64,000 nucleotides of DNA, taken from contig JAKSZP010005659.1 in NCBI GenBank assembly GCA_022478985.1, positions 21,010-85,009 on the forward strand. The letters run 5' to 3'. Shown piece after piece: positions 23,521-35,061 of this stretch (its first letter is position 1; each line of letters starts with the position of its first letter). The notes below the pieces were generated by a model that saw only the letters and a program-made list of their open reading frames with translations, searched no databases and was not told the DNA's origin. A program made the translations under genes and the position numbers. Source of the DNA: Massospora cicadina. Taxonomy: Eukaryota > Entomophthoromycota > Entomophthoromycetes > Entomophthorales > Entomophthoraceae.

Positions 23521-25130
23521 TTCCTAGATTTAGGAAAACAAAAGAATTAAAAGTAAGATTATTTATTAATGAAAACTTTGATGTACTAAAAAATTGTAAG
23601 GGAAAAACTTTAAAACTGTCCTTCTTTGCTTATTTCACGACTTAAAATAGAGTTATTTCTGATGATAACTACATCTTTGCCTTTAACTCCTGTAAGTACA
23701 TTGCCACCTAACCAGTTGCTTGAAAGCAAGGTTCCTAAGTTTTTCTCCACATCTGAGGTCTACTTATGTACACCCAGCTATACCTCTGTAATTGAATTCT
23801 ATTTGGCATAAGTAAATAAGTCTAAGATAGCATCTCTTCTAATGCACCTTGGAAAGGCTACACCACCAATTCTTTATACAACAGAACATGGCGCTTATGA
23901 AAATTAAACCACTATCTAATTTTAGTTCCATAAAACTCAATAATTAAACTTTTTAAATGTAACTTGACATACAAGTTCCATTAATAATAGGTCATTAGAT
24001 TATATATTAAGTTTATCTAAAGGCCCTGACTATTCAGATTTTTATGCAATTTAATAATTTAGTAAATCAATTAATTAACTATTATAAAACTAAGAATTAA
24101 ATTAATTAAGTGAAAAGCCTTAATTTTAGTCAAATCTAAATGTGAGTTTACCAACTAATTCATTCACTTGTTATCAAGCCTTTGTTATTTCTTCCAATTT
24201 GCCCCTTCAATCATAGCCATAAGACTGTCCCTCAAAAAGGGTATCTATATAGATATGCTTCTGTCACTCTTTAACCTCTTTTTGGTTTTCAAAGAACCTA
24301 TATTAGTATTCATTTATGATAATTTTTATTTAACTATTAGAAACCCATATTTTATTGTAAGTGTCATAGAATAAATTGTATTTTTTTAATTAAAGTCTTA
24401 ATGAATAATTTTCATTTTTGAGTTCAAAAGCTTAATTTTTTAGAAAATATATTCTTCTATTCAGGTGCAGGAGCCAAACTTTGTACTTAAAGCATGCCAC
24501 TTTAGTTCAAGTTTTGTCTATTAAAATGATTAATTTGCCTTAAGTATTAATGTTTACATATAGAAGATAAATAGTACATACTTTAAGTGCACAAAGCATT
24601 TAGTACAAATATAGATGTGTGAGTTAATGCAAAGAGAAATTGGTTAGGTTTACCATATGATAAACAATCCATAAGTGCACTAAGTATTAGGTTAAGTTTA
24701 GAATGAAATTTATAAGAGCTGGAAATTATAAAAAAAACTCTAGACGATTTAGAAAATAGGAGGAAATTGAATGGTTTGGGTTTATAAAAAAATTCTAATA
24801 TGAGTACTTAAAAAAACTAGCCATAAACATCTTTTCTTTATGGTGTGAAGCCATATTTCAAGCCCGCGCAGTTTCACACCATTAGTATTGCTAAAGATAA
24901 GTTCCTCAATCTTCATTTTGACATGAATATGTCCTATGGCTGGGAGGTATGTTAAAAACTGGCAATGGAATGATATTAGTAGGACAAGTTTAAATTATTA
25001 TAGATGGACAGGTAAGCTTAATAAAAAGGCCAATCAAACAACTAAAAAGAAAAAAGTGAAAGTATTGTAGAATGTCATTGGTAAATTTGGTACTTATTGG
25101 CCAGATAAAGTACATTGATAAAAATGATTA
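23521..25130. other. AT-rich spacer, nothing firm
   Basis: Minus-strand fragments such as IGGVAFPRCIRRDAILDLFTYAK and GGNVLTGVKGKDVVII (23600-23900) read for short distances but cannot be assigned. The rest is AT-rich without LTR, tRNA or ORF signals. Confidence 0.4.
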
Positions 25131-25585
25131 TATAAACTTTACTTTATTATCAGCCTTCTGGTTGCTTGCTTGCTAGTGCTATTATCTTCTTTTCTGGAAA
25201 TGTAGAAAAGGGCCAAAGTCACAGAAGATAGAAATAAATAGATACCAAAAGTTTATAAAAGGTATTTATTAAGAATTTATATAGTACTATTTATAGTACT
25301 ATACAGATCATTAGGAAGGAAAGATATAGATATGAGATAGATGGATAGGAAATCATATCTTATAGTTAAATGGCGTGAAATTTTTACAATTCATGTGATA
25401 ATAGGGTTAATCCAAGTTATAATTAATGATCAATTTATCCCAACAGTGGATCAATTAGAGAGCATTTCAAACTCATTTTATAGTCTTTTTGGTTTGCTTA
25501 TAATTCAGGTATAATCATTGTGAGCTGAATTGTAATTCTAAATTTAATTGTAATAATAATTTGGACCTTATATAAAATAGGTCCA
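25130..25585 (+). repeat. LTR family G, copy 1 (left end uncertain)
   Basis: Shares AGGG-CAAAGTCACAGAAGATAG, TAGTACTATTTATAG-ACTATA, ATGGCGTGAA and AATTTAATTGTAATAATAAT with 53280-53500 and 55510-55556. It ends ...AATAGGTCCA at 25585, followed by a primer-binding-like TGGCGTACTG. The left boundary is not sharp; similarity fades near 25130. Confidence 0.6.
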
Positions 25586-25586
25586 G

Positions 25587-25596
25587 TGGCGTACTG
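25587..25596 (+). promoter_or_regulatory. Putative G-family primer-binding site
   Basis: TGGCGTACTG one base after an LTR end in CA; copy 2 has TGGCGCACTG at 55558-55567. It differs from the A/B/C/F site, so this family would use another tRNA. Confidence 0.45.
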
Positions 25597-26816
25597 TTTA
25601 TCAATAAAATAGTAGTGGGTATTACAATAGCTTGATATATATATATATAAACAAGTGTGTATGTGTTTTTGTATGTGTGTGTGCGTGATGCCCAGACAAA
25701 ATTAAATCATGTAGAGTTTTGAAAATTTGGATATAGGAGGATGGGAGGATGTCCATGTGGACCTTGAAGCCATATTTTCAATTTCATAATAAAATAAAAA
25801 GCTTTATATGTAAGAAGTAAAAATTTTATATGTTCTATTGGAAATAAGTTTATTTTTATGGCTGAGTAGCTTGATATTCAGTTGACTTGATTCTTAAAGT
25901 GATCTTGCCAAGTGGTTGGTGATCATTTATTTAATTAATAAGTCATTCGTTTTAGTTAATAGTAAGTTATTGGCTGATTTGATAGTTTAAATAGTTTGCA
26001 ATGCTGTTGGAGGTTTTAAATTTATTCAATATGTTTAATTAGATCTGGGTGAATGGTTATTAGTTTTTGGTTGATTCAATAGGTTTAATTACTCTTAAAC
26101 TTATTGATAGCCAACTACCAATTTATATACCTAAATTAATTAATTTTATCTGTTGAATTATACTTAAAAGCAAAGCTGATTAAAAAGGGCTATCAACATG
26201 ATATAAAATATACTTTAATTATTTTGAATTTAAATGTTTATAGCCTGAGCAGCTTCAGGTAACAATATTATTTGATTGATTAGATAGTTTCAGAGAGATT
26301 TATTATGACTGAGTATTAAATGGTCTTAGTTATGTGGTTGGTGAAATTTGGTTAAATTGATGTCAATGGTTTTGGCCAAATGGTTAGGTAATATCTATAA
26401 TGTAAATCTAAAATAATGTTTCAAATCATCAGTAAGCCCTAAACACCGTAGTGAAGTATGTTATATGGATGCTAGTATCAAAGAAAAAAGAAAACCCAAG
26501 GTCAAGGATTTACCCTTGCTAGGGAAAGTCATGGCATAAGCCTTCCAAGCCCTGACAGGGATGACAGTTGCTTTGCTTAGTCTAGCTAAGGTTAAAATTA
26601 ATACAATACAGCTTCATATATTGGCATTAAAAATAAACATTTCTTGGTGTTTCAAGTTCAATACAGCTCTACACAAGCAACCTAAGCCAATCAGAGTGAG
26701 CATATTTGTGAAGTAGCTACAGTTCAAGATGTCATATTTGATATTGATGTGGAACTTTTATTATGTTTTCCTAGGATGGCATAGACTTGAACATAGTTAG
26801 GGTTGTCCTCATAACC
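25597..26816. other. G-family internal remnant and spacer
   Basis: An AT and GT microsatellite lies at 25637-25688. From about 26485 the sequence CCAAGGTCAAGGATTTACC matches 55625 downstream of G copy 2, and the plus strand reads PKVKDLPLLGKVMA and FQALTGMTVALLSLAKVKIN, possibly gag. Cut off by element C at 26817. Confidence 0.35.
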
Positions 26817-28056
26817 TGTCAGACAATTAAAAGTTTGATTATGTAATAAGAGTGCTTCAGTTAATAATACAGACAAAATTGGCTAAAAGACCCTTGCTGG
26901 TTCTCAGTGAAACCCCTTGAATCAGGGCAATACTTTAATTAATGTTCTTTGGTGAAATAACATGAATTTGGGTAGTTATATTGCACCGACCATATGGTGG
27001 AATCAGGAGAGGCCATCTGAGGTTCCTCCTTATCCCATTAACAATCCTAGTTAAACCACCTACGCGGAGATGACCCCCTTTTATAGGCTTGGAGGGGATC
27101 CCACAAAGTGCAACTATTTTCCCTCATGGTAATAGACTCAAATATATTAAAACCTTACCTAACAGACTTGTCCTACCTACTAGCAACCCTTCATCAGACG
27201 TTCTGTCAAAGCGAGGTAAGTTTTAAGAGCTTCAATAGGTCAATACTCATATCTCTAATTAGACTCAAAACTTATTTTGATTTTCCTGCCCATCTTGCTT
27301 TGAGCCTCAAGTTACTTTAAATACTAAGCAGTGATATTATAATAGGGTTTGCTTTCTTTCCCCTTGCCACAATTAATAAACTATTGATAAAACCACAAAT
27401 TTTAATATTATTAAAAGGTTTCTTATTTTTAAATTTAAGTATCAAATATCCACTAAAAATGGTTATTTCAGCAGTTGAGAGTGTAACTTCACTTGAGAAA
27501 GAGGCAAAATATGAGAATGTGGAGCTGGCTTTTGGTGCGAGCCATGCCTGCGTCGATGCAGCAAAAACCTCTCTTTTTGACCCTAATCACCCTGAAACTC
27601 GCTGGCGTATCAATTCATTTACTTGTGTGCCTGCTCTCATCACTTTTTCTGAGCATTGACTTGCTCAATACGTTGAGGAGATGGACACCGCTAGCCTTAT
27701 AAATGAAGAAAACCACAACTATACCTCCTTATGCCCCATGTCGCTGATGCTCCCACCCCAATGCTGTTTTCCATGGTCCACCAGTAAAATTGGGCGCCAG
27801 ACAAAAGTTTCCTCAAAGCTTCCTCCCCTTCTGATATGGCTTCCTAGTCTGTTAGCTGAGTTGCATATTAGAAAGGTTATTTTTTAATAATCCCTTTGTT
27901 TGGCCTATTTGCAAATAAAGATGCGTGGTGGCTCCCCCATTTTTGGGTTGGGCACCACTAGTGCTAAAATAAGAGAGTGTAACTTCACCTGTGGGAAAAT
28001 TGTTAAAATCCAAGTCAGACAGCATCGGCGAGCATAATGAAACCTGAATTCCAACA
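26817..28056 (+). repeat. Element C 5' LTR (with insertion)
   Basis: Begins TGTCAGACAATTAAAAG and ends GAATTCCAACA at 28056. Aligns with 35062-35812 except for 480 bases at 27493-27972 that the 3' LTR lacks. Without that insert and its duplicated target the LTR is about 744 bp, close to the 751 bp of the 3' copy. Confidence 0.9.
27477..27988 (+). mobile_element. 480-bp retroposon-like insert in C's 5' LTR
   Basis: GAGAGTGTAACTTCAC occurs at 27477-27492 and again at 27973-27988, once only in the 3' LTR (about 35725). The 480 bases between are absent from the 3' LTR, so this is an insertion with a 16-bp TSD, the hallmark of LINE-driven retroposition. The insert ends ...TAGTGCTAAAATAA, an A-rich tail, so it points to the plus strand. 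It reads AKYENVELAFGASHACVDAA and FDPNHPETRWRINSFTCVP, then a stop and LAQYVEEMDTASLINEE. I cannot identify this frame; it may be a processed gene copy, a 5'-truncated LINE of another family, or a SINE. Confidence 0.75.
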
Positions 28057-28058
28057 AG

Positions 28059-28070
28059 TGGTGCTCACTA
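28059..28070 (+). promoter_or_regulatory. Element C primer-binding site
   Basis: TGGTGCTCACTA two bases after the 5' LTR end; the following CAGGGG is also shared with element A. Confidence 0.88.
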
Positions 28071-28107
28071 CAGGGGCCACCTGTTCACCACAAATCTTAC
28101 CACCAAA

Positions 28108-29460
28108 ATGGAGACCGTTCAGGTGAGAGACCCTCCCACCTTCCCCTATGAACATGAACCAAGGATAGTGCCCTGGAACATCAACTATACAGCACTTTAT
28201 CACGACTTAAAAAGCTCAACCAGTGCCCCTTTAAAAACCCTTCAAAGACAAGTTCACCCCTGTTGTGAGAAGCATTGCTTCGTATATATATGTCTATGAA
28301 TCTGCCATGCAAGGCGCGACTGATCACCAGAAAATTCAGCACATCCTTCCTTGTTTAAGTCGCCTGGCATAAGAATGATGGTCCCTCATATGGACACTCT
28401 GCGCACCTTGCCAAGGTTAAGGACGCTCGTGTATCTGAATTGGCTCCAAGCAGAGTTTACAACGGCAAAAACAGGCCTTTATGCGCCTTGGTATGCAAGA
28501 GGGAGAATCAATCACCTCTTTTGTTGAGCGTTTCTAAAGGGAGTCAGCCTCTGTTGCTTGCCAACATGCTATCTCTAAATGATGCTATCGCTGCTAACTT
28601 GGCTGGCTTGTCATCTCATCCCTCTTTAGCAATGCATATCTCTGAAGTTAAGCGCACCTTCTGAAATGTATGGGATATCAAGGAGGCTCTGATAGGGGTG
28701 GCTAACTTTCATGAACCTGACCTTATGCAAAAAACACCGAGGCGAAAATAAGTTTTGACCCCTCTAGCCTCCTCTATGGTTGTCCTCCTTTGGGAACCTA
28801 CTTCCATGGAGCTTCCACACCAAGATGCTCCTTAACCCTGGAATGATAGCCAGAATATACTTGCAGTGACGGGGAAGTATTTCCCTCCCACATCAGTTCC
28901 CAAATCTCTGCCATTTAAGCCAATTACCACTTTGCCTTGCTCTCCTCTTTTCCAGATCAGTCTTCTAAGGTAAAATTGTTGTCACGTCCCTCCAAGCCGC
29001 TGTCTCTAACCCCCTTGGCCTCTTTGCTGGATGATACTAGCTCAAAACCAGAGGACATGAGGCAGCCCAAACTTGCTACTTCAAATTCCAAATTCAGAGC
29101 CAATAAATTTTAACTCCTCCTCAAAAGGGTAATAAGGCGGATGAGCAACCTCAGGGCCTATCCTGTAACAAGGAAAGCCCTAAGCCTACTGTACATCCTA
29201 TGGGCTCCCTAATGTGCATTGATACCCCTCCGATGATGAATCTGAAAGGTGTTGTGAAGATGTTAATTATTATGTCTTAGGTGCTCCCATTGAAGTGGAG
29301 ATACCTGACAGGTTGAACCCAGAAAGAGTTGACATGTCTAGGATACCACGCCACGCGAATCTTCATCAAGCACTAAGGGGTTTAAAGTTATTGATACTGC
29401 CAGTGATGCTGATCAGCTTATTTCTACGCTGATAAGATCCCCCAGTATGTTCATACCCTG
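28108..29460 (+). pseudogene. Element C gag (broken)
   Basis: An ATG at 28108 in the context ACCAAAATGG opens METVQVRDPPTFPYEHEPR about 38 bases after the primer-binding site. After several stops, WLQAEFTTAKTG, EGESITSFVERF and NLAGLSSHPSLAMHISEVKR are readable near 28440-28660 and fit a gypsy capsid. The later part is Pro/Ser-rich (SRPSKPLSLTPLASLLDDTS) and no zinc knuckle is visible. A different gag subgroup from A and B. Confidence 0.7.
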
Positions 29461-29569
29461 CAGTCTATCCAGGAGAATTGCCCTGAAACTTCCAAAAGGT
29501 TAGCCTTCACTCTACGGATAAAGGAGTCCTAGCTCTTCCCCCCAACCTGGGTGGAACATTAACAAAGGT

Positions 29570-29890
29570 GGTGGTCGTTGTCAATGGAGTACATATCATA
29601 GCTATTCTTGACACAGATTCTGTGAACGTTGTGTCCTCCAAACTCATAAAAAGATTAGGTTAGCCCCTGACCTTGACAAAATCCAAGATCTTAGTACTAC
29701 TGGTCCCTCAAACACGTGCGCTATTGGTGCATACTCATCCTTGCCCATCCAATTTGGGAAGCTTATATAATCAGCCCCAGCGATGGTCTTGGCAAACAAT
29801 ACCTGTGATATACTCATTGGTACACAGTTTATGCTTGAGTACCGAGGGATCATTAACTTGAAGCAAAACTATCTCTCCCTGCTTAACTAA
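29570..29890 (+). pseudogene. Element C retropepsin (PR), active site altered
   Basis: IIAILDTDSVNVVSSKLIKRLG matches the protease entry helix with DTG changed to DTD (29610-29618; the Gly is Asp). A second block follows in shifted frames: SAPAMVLANNTCDILIGTQF-like, then LEYRGIINLKQNYLSLLN. Position between gag and RT supports the call. Confidence 0.75.
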
Positions 29891-30429
29891 AAGGTCCCTC
29901 TGAATCTGATCAACAATGAGCTTAACAAAAAGGAATACACCTGCACAGTGGAAAGCCCTCCTCTGCCTTATCCTTGCACTACATCACGGCAGGACAAAAT
30001 ACAAAAATGTTGCTTCAATCAGTGTACGCCCTAAAGTGTATTCCTTTCTATGCATCCAAAGAGGTAATAATCAAGGCGAGTGAACAAAGGGTAGTTGACG
30101 CTAAGATTACCTTACAAATCCCCACAACTGCTTACTGCATCTAATTATCATTAATGGAGTTAGTCTTTTGGAGCCCAGAGTATTGTCAGGCGTACCAGAG
30201 CCAGCTTGTTAATGACCTATCAACCTCCTGTTGGGAATTTCACCAATAAGGACATGATCATAAAAAAGCATTAGGAGATTGAAAGAGGCCTGATGATTCC
30301 CCTTGAGGAAATAAAGCACGTTCTTTGTATTGTGTCTATGGCAGATATGGGCTTACCCACTGACCAGTCTTTATGTACTCTACTTACTGTTTATATCCCC
30401 GATGAATAGCCCCAGCTGAGCTTGACTTA

Positions 30430-31250
30430 GTCCACACCCTGATCAAGTCCTACAGTCACATTTTCTCAAAATCCAACTCTGACTATGGGTACATGAAGGA
30501 ATGGGCTTACACTATTGACGTTGAGGATCTCATCCCATATGATCTAAGCCCTACTGCAAATTTAAAAGTCAAGGAGCTACAGATGCAGACGGAGATCAAA
30601 CGGTTGCTGGACGATGGGTTGCTGGTGCCGTCCCAAAGCCCTTAATCCATAATCCTATTGATGGAGAAGAAAAATGGGGTCATTGGGTAGTGATGGACTA
30701 TTGTAAGCTGAACAACCTCACCAAAAAGGACAGCTACCCTATCCCCCACATTGATGACGCTCTAGCCCAACTCTCTGGGTTCAAGTTCTTTTCTGTCATG
30801 GGCTTGGCTAGTGGATATTAGCAGATGGACCTTTTCCACAAAATCAGGAGAAGTGCACCCTTATCTGTAGTGAGAGCCTATTTTAACCCAATCAGTTACC
30901 CCAGTGTTTATGCAACGCTAATGACACTTTTCAGCAGGCGATGTATCATATTATACAGCATTTTAAGCTGAGCTATGTGATTGTCAATCTTGATGACATC
31001 ACAGTATTCTTCAAGACCTTCAACGAGCACCTCACGCACCTAAAAAGTGATTTAATGGTTGCGGGCATCCAACATTAAGCTCAAGCCATCCAAATGTAAT
31101 TTCTAAAAAAAGTCGGATTACCTCAGGCACACTATCTCTCAATAGGTGATACAATTCCTTCAAGACAAGGTGTAAGCGATATCTAAAATGCCTGCGCTCA
31201 AAACCCTTCATGATGTACAGGTATTTTTGGCATGATGGGGTACTACCATC
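30430..31250 (+). pseudogene. Element C reverse transcriptase
   Basis: Readable in pieces: YAYTIDVED-like spacer, LKVKELQMQTEIKRLLDDGLLVPSQSP, NNLTKKDSYPIPHIDDALAQ, FKFFSVMGLASGY, FQQAMYHIIQHF and the catalytic region SYVIVNLDDITVFFKTFNEHL. The DD pair is intact, but the Tyr of YLDD reads Asn (30986-30997). Stops and frame changes occur throughout. Clearly the same superfamily as A and B but a distinct lineage (ITVF and FNEHLTHL variants). Confidence 0.88.
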
Positions 31251-31759
31251 AATTCACCCCCAAATTCGCCCAGCTCAGCGAGCCCCTTGTACGTCTTGGA
31301 AAAAACACTCCTTTTCATTGAGTCTTGAACAAAAAGCCGCATTTGAGACCCTGAAGAAGTTGCTGCAACAAAGGCTAATTCTCCGCCACCCTGACTATGA
31401 AAATCCATATATGTTATTCACGGATGCCTCTGATTACGTCATTGGAGCCATATTGGCTCAATTGGATGAGCAGGGGGTCGATCATCACATATCCTACTTC
31501 AGCAAGATGCTCTTAAAAGAATAACGTAATTACAGTGTCACTGAAAAGGAGTGCTTAACTGTCTTGCTAGCTGTAAAGTACTATCTTCCTTTCCTAAGCG
31601 GGACTTCTTTTAAAGTAGTCACTGACCAAGCCTCCATGAAGTAGTTGCAGAAATATGAAAGATCCCACTGGATGGTTGGCACGCTGGGCTTTAAAGATCC
31701 AGCATTATAATATGACTATTGAGTACTGGTCAAGAACTAGCTATATGAATGTTAATGGG
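31251..31759 (+). pseudogene. Element C RNase H domain
   Basis: YMLFTDASDYVIGAILAQLD (about 31409), YFSKMLLKE, NYSVTEKECLTVLLAVKYY and FKVVTDQASMK are in order and mostly in one frame. The domain ends near IQHYNMTIEYWSRTSYMNVN, where the next insertion interrupts pol. Confidence 0.88.
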
Positions 31760-32793
31760 TGTTACAAAATCGACTATGAGCACCACTAGTGTGCCAGGCT
31801 AACCAGTATGAAGACTGGTTAGCCCTTTGCTATTTCACCTTCATCGGTGTACCAACCCCTACAAGTCCACGTCTGATCCACCAATTAACCACCAATGGCT
31901 TTGCCTTTAGCCCCAGGTGTCCTCAGCATGTGCCGTGGCAAGTCCTACCCCCTTCCTGAGCGGCTCAGGAACTTCTGCGCTGCCCCACCCTTGTGACCCT
32001 TCACCAGCTCATCTGGGCATGCCCCAGCGAGCCCATCCCTCATTTTGGGAGGCTATGGCACTCCCTCACTGCACCCTGAAAGGTTGGCGGCCAGTCAGCG
32101 CATCCGCTGGTAGCCAGATGGCCAGGTTCCCGCCAGTTCCTAATAGGAGGAGGCATGGGAACTGGCAGTGCCAGCCACTCCAGGTGTGATCACCAGCGCC
32201 TATTGGGGATCTTCTATCTTACCTTCCCCACTCTAGTTTCTCTAAGCTATTTAAAACAAATTAGGAATGATGGGCAGACAAGAGATGTTTATTAGGAGAA
32301 AATGAACGACTATATATACTACTTTCAGGGCTACTGTGCCCAATTACTCATTGGCCAATCAGATACTGGAAAACCTATTGGTCACTTGATGCCATAACTC
32401 TGTCAGATCGTAAACTTCATTTATTTATACTTCATAGCAATTCTCTAGATCTGCTCATCTGATCACCAAATATTACTAATAGGTTAATTAATCCTCAGAA
32501 TAAGTCGCTGGTTAATTGTATATATATTTGTAATTAGATAAACATTGAGCATCCTTGGCTAGAGTCGCCAGTGCTATATATTAGTTGCAAATTTATAAAT
32601 GATTATTAATGAATACTTCAGCTTTCTGCCAGAAAATCTCACAATTATTTCTTATGGCAGTTGGTTCAGGGATAAGATTCTGCTGAATCGAATTCAAGGT
32701 TAGCAAAATCATCATTAGATGCTTGTAAACAAATAGATCAGCTTTACAACGGAAATTCCCACAATCACATATGATCTTGTAGTCAGCGCCAAA
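31760..32793 (+). mobile_element. Insertion in C pol, probable solo LTR
   Basis: Pol reading stops at 31759 and integrase sequence resumes by about 33000. The interrupting DNA starts TGTTACAAAATC, like other LTRs here, and is flanked by AATGGG (31754-31759) and AATGGG (32793-32798). It contains TATATATAC near 32315 and a GC-richer block (31900-32220). The right end (GCGCCA or GCGCCAAA) is not sharp, so solo LTR is the likeliest but not the only reading. Confidence 0.5.
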
Positions 32794-32989
32794 ATGGGAA
32801 TTCTCTGATCCTAAAATGATAATATTTTCATATAGTTAAATAGTATTGAACTAGGCGATTAGCCAGCAATCACACCTGGTTAAACAAAACTCCATATTCT
32901 GATACTATCAGAAGAATCCATTTGGTTGAAATTTCGATAATGAATTAATGTGGATGCTTGTCCTTCACTAAGACAATAGTGAAGCTGGA

Positions 32990-33541
32990 AGGTTATATGA
33001 CCTCCTAATGAATCCTGAAGCGTGGGCTGATGAGGATGAACCTGTACAGAAAATGCTAGCATGGCACTCCCACAACACCAAGGTGGAGAGTGGGAAGCTA
33101 TACAAAAAGTAGGGCCAACTGGTTGCCCTATCTCCGGCCATCAGGGCTAGAACTTGTGCTATTGGAGTCCCATACCATTCTAGGGAATAGTGGGGTATGG
33201 AAATCCTATGAGTGGGTAAAAGAGCGCTACTACTATGAGCGAGTCATGGATGCAATAACTGAAGTCATAGATGCCTGTCTGATCTGCAAGAAGAAGTCTA
33301 GCTACAAGACCAGATTTAGTCCCAACCCACTACGGCTCAACAACTCTTTCACACCATAAGTCTAGATGTGGTAGCCCTCTACCCCAGACTACTGAAAGAA
33401 ACCAGTACATTTTAGTAGCCATAGACCACTTTACCAAGTGGGTTGAGGCTCTAGCTCTTCCTTCGCAAACTGCCAAAGCCACAGCCACTTTTCTTCATCA
33501 GTATATATTTTCTCACCATGGTTGTCCCCAGGTCCTGCTCT
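32990..33541 (+). pseudogene. Element C integrase, N-terminal part
   Basis: The pol spacer (NPEAWADEDEPVQKMLAWHS) leads to the zinc-binding region: WKSYEWVKERYYYERVMDAI and VIDACLICKKKSS, so both Cys survive. Then the core begins: SLDVVALYPRL with the first catalytic Asp kept, LVAIDHFTKWVEALALPSQ in shifted frames, and HHGCPQVLL. It breaks off at 33541, where a solo LTR is inserted before the second catalytic Asp. Confidence 0.88.
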
Positions 33542-34401
33542 TGTAAGGAGAGTGTCTATAACTCTCCTGTTCCCAGAGTGGCAGTTCGCGGTGCCCCAGG
33601 CCAACGCCAGGAACTAGCCATTAGTGCCAAAGTGGTTAGAGCCCAGCAGAGGGTGCTGGAGCAATAACAACTCAGGCATAAAATTATGAATTTTATAATA
33701 ACAACCCCTATAGAGGCGATGTGGTGCACTTATTGAATGGGGCTAAGCGATCCAGGTTGGAGGGAACCTGGGCAGACAAACGGTGCATGAGGGGAGAGCT
33801 TCATGGTACTTGCCATGGCAAGGGTAATGGAGCGCGAGACCTCCTCAAAGAGGTTCACATACAGGAGTGTTCAGAATACCATAAAATTACTTTTAAAAAT
33901 AACGTAAACAGGAAAAGGTTTATTGGCGAAGCTGAGCAACAAGGTATGTTGGTCGGGGGAAACATATTTAAGCTCAGATGGGGAAATTGGGGTTATGCCG
34001 CAGTGGGCCCAAGCAGTGACTCACCAATAGGGTTATAATGCCATCTGAATTAGTAGAATAGGCTGACACTGACTTCACTTGGGTGATCAATTGAAGTTGG
34101 ATTTGACACAAGCGTGTTATTTTGTAAATGGAATGGGTTTCAAATCCCCATTCTTTGACTAACCAAATCGAACTGTCTGCCATTATTTGGTAGATAGTTT
34201 GTTTTTAACACTTGACCTGACATCAGGGGTTGGGCACTCAGCACCCCACTAGGACCAACCTAGCATATTTTGCCCTTACCCAGCGCTGGTCTAGGGTGTG
34301 CTTCAGGTCTGGGAGGCCCTGTAGCTTCACCTTTTGGGCCTCCAGGTGCCCATCCTTGTCTTTGGGGTTGGTCCTCACAATGATGTCATCTACACATGAC
34401 A
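33542..34401. mobile_element. Solo LTR inside C integrase, TSD GCTCT
   Basis: The insertion begins TGTAAGGAG and ends CATGACA (TG...CA, 860 bp). It is flanked by perfect 5-bp duplications GCTCT at 33537-33541 and 34402-34406. Joining the flanks restores the integrase order CPQVLL then DNG. No pol sequence of its own is seen, so this is a solo LTR of another family. A minus-strand frame (SCVDDIIVRTNPKDKDGH, 34238-34459) runs through it but is probably chance. Confidence 0.85.
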
Positions 34402-34406
34402 GCTCT

Positions 34407-35048
34407 GTGACAATGGAAAAATTATACCCTAGAGTGGTGAAGAGCCTCGAAACCACCATGGGAACGCAACACTCTTTTCTCAGCCCTTATATCCCCTCTA
34501 CCAATGATACCAAGGAAAGAGCCAATGGAACCCTGGTCTCTATACTCTGAAAAATGACCACTTAAGACCCTCTTCACTGGGATCTTTACTTATCCAGTGC
34601 CCTAATGGCCTACTGTATCAGCTATCACTAGATCCTTAAAATGTCACCTTTCTGAGTTTGTATGGTCGAGAACATGGGATGCCAGTGTTACTAGCCAAAA
34701 TATTTATATCTAATAAGACTGATCCTGAGCAAGCTATGGAGAAGTTGGCCCAGCAAATTATTCAGTTACAATCAGAGGCTATGATTAATTTGGCTAAAAC
34801 TGTCACAAAAGAGGGTCAAGCCACTAATGAGCTCTGGCTCCATCTACCTTCCTTTCAAGTGTCAGACTTAATGCTATATTACCATAATCATATCACTCCT
34901 AGAAGTGAGAAGCTTGGGTCTATATGGGAAGGCCCTTTTGTCATCACTTATAAGTGAGGGGATGATTACTCTCAAATCCTTGGCTACTGGAGTTACTGTT
35001 AACCGTGTCCATGGCAGGTATTTGCGCGCCCACTCTTCCCTAACACTC
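34407..35048 (+). pseudogene. Element C integrase, C-terminal part
   Basis: Resumes at DNG after the solo LTR. VVKSLETTMGTQHSFLSPY, STNDTKERANGTLVSIL (the Glu of DDE is kept in KERANG) and LYGREHGMPVLLAKIFISNK are in order. A long open stretch (34658-34957) covers the post-core helices and the FQVSDLMLYYHNHITPRSEK and GSIWEGPFVITYK blocks. VNRVHGRYLRAHSS ends the protein with no chromodomain. Confidence 0.9.
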
Positions 35049-35061
35049 TTGAAGGGGATAA
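35049..35061 (+). promoter_or_regulatory. Element C polypurine tract
   Basis: TTGAAGGGGATAA directly before the 3' LTR start at 35062. Confidence 0.65.

Noticed and set aside
24168..24374. 68-codon hydrophobic ORF as a small membrane protein
   Set aside because: AT-rich sequence gives Phe/Leu/Ile runs by chance, and nothing around it supports a gene.
25637..25688. AT/GT microsatellite as a functional element
   Set aside because: Simple sequence repeats of this size are common in AT-rich spacers.
34238..34459. Minus-strand frame with VDDIIVRTNPKDKDGH, resembling a copia-type RT catalytic box
   Set aside because: Only this short stretch fits, no neighbouring RT blocks are present, and it runs across the edge of a solo LTR into C's integrase.
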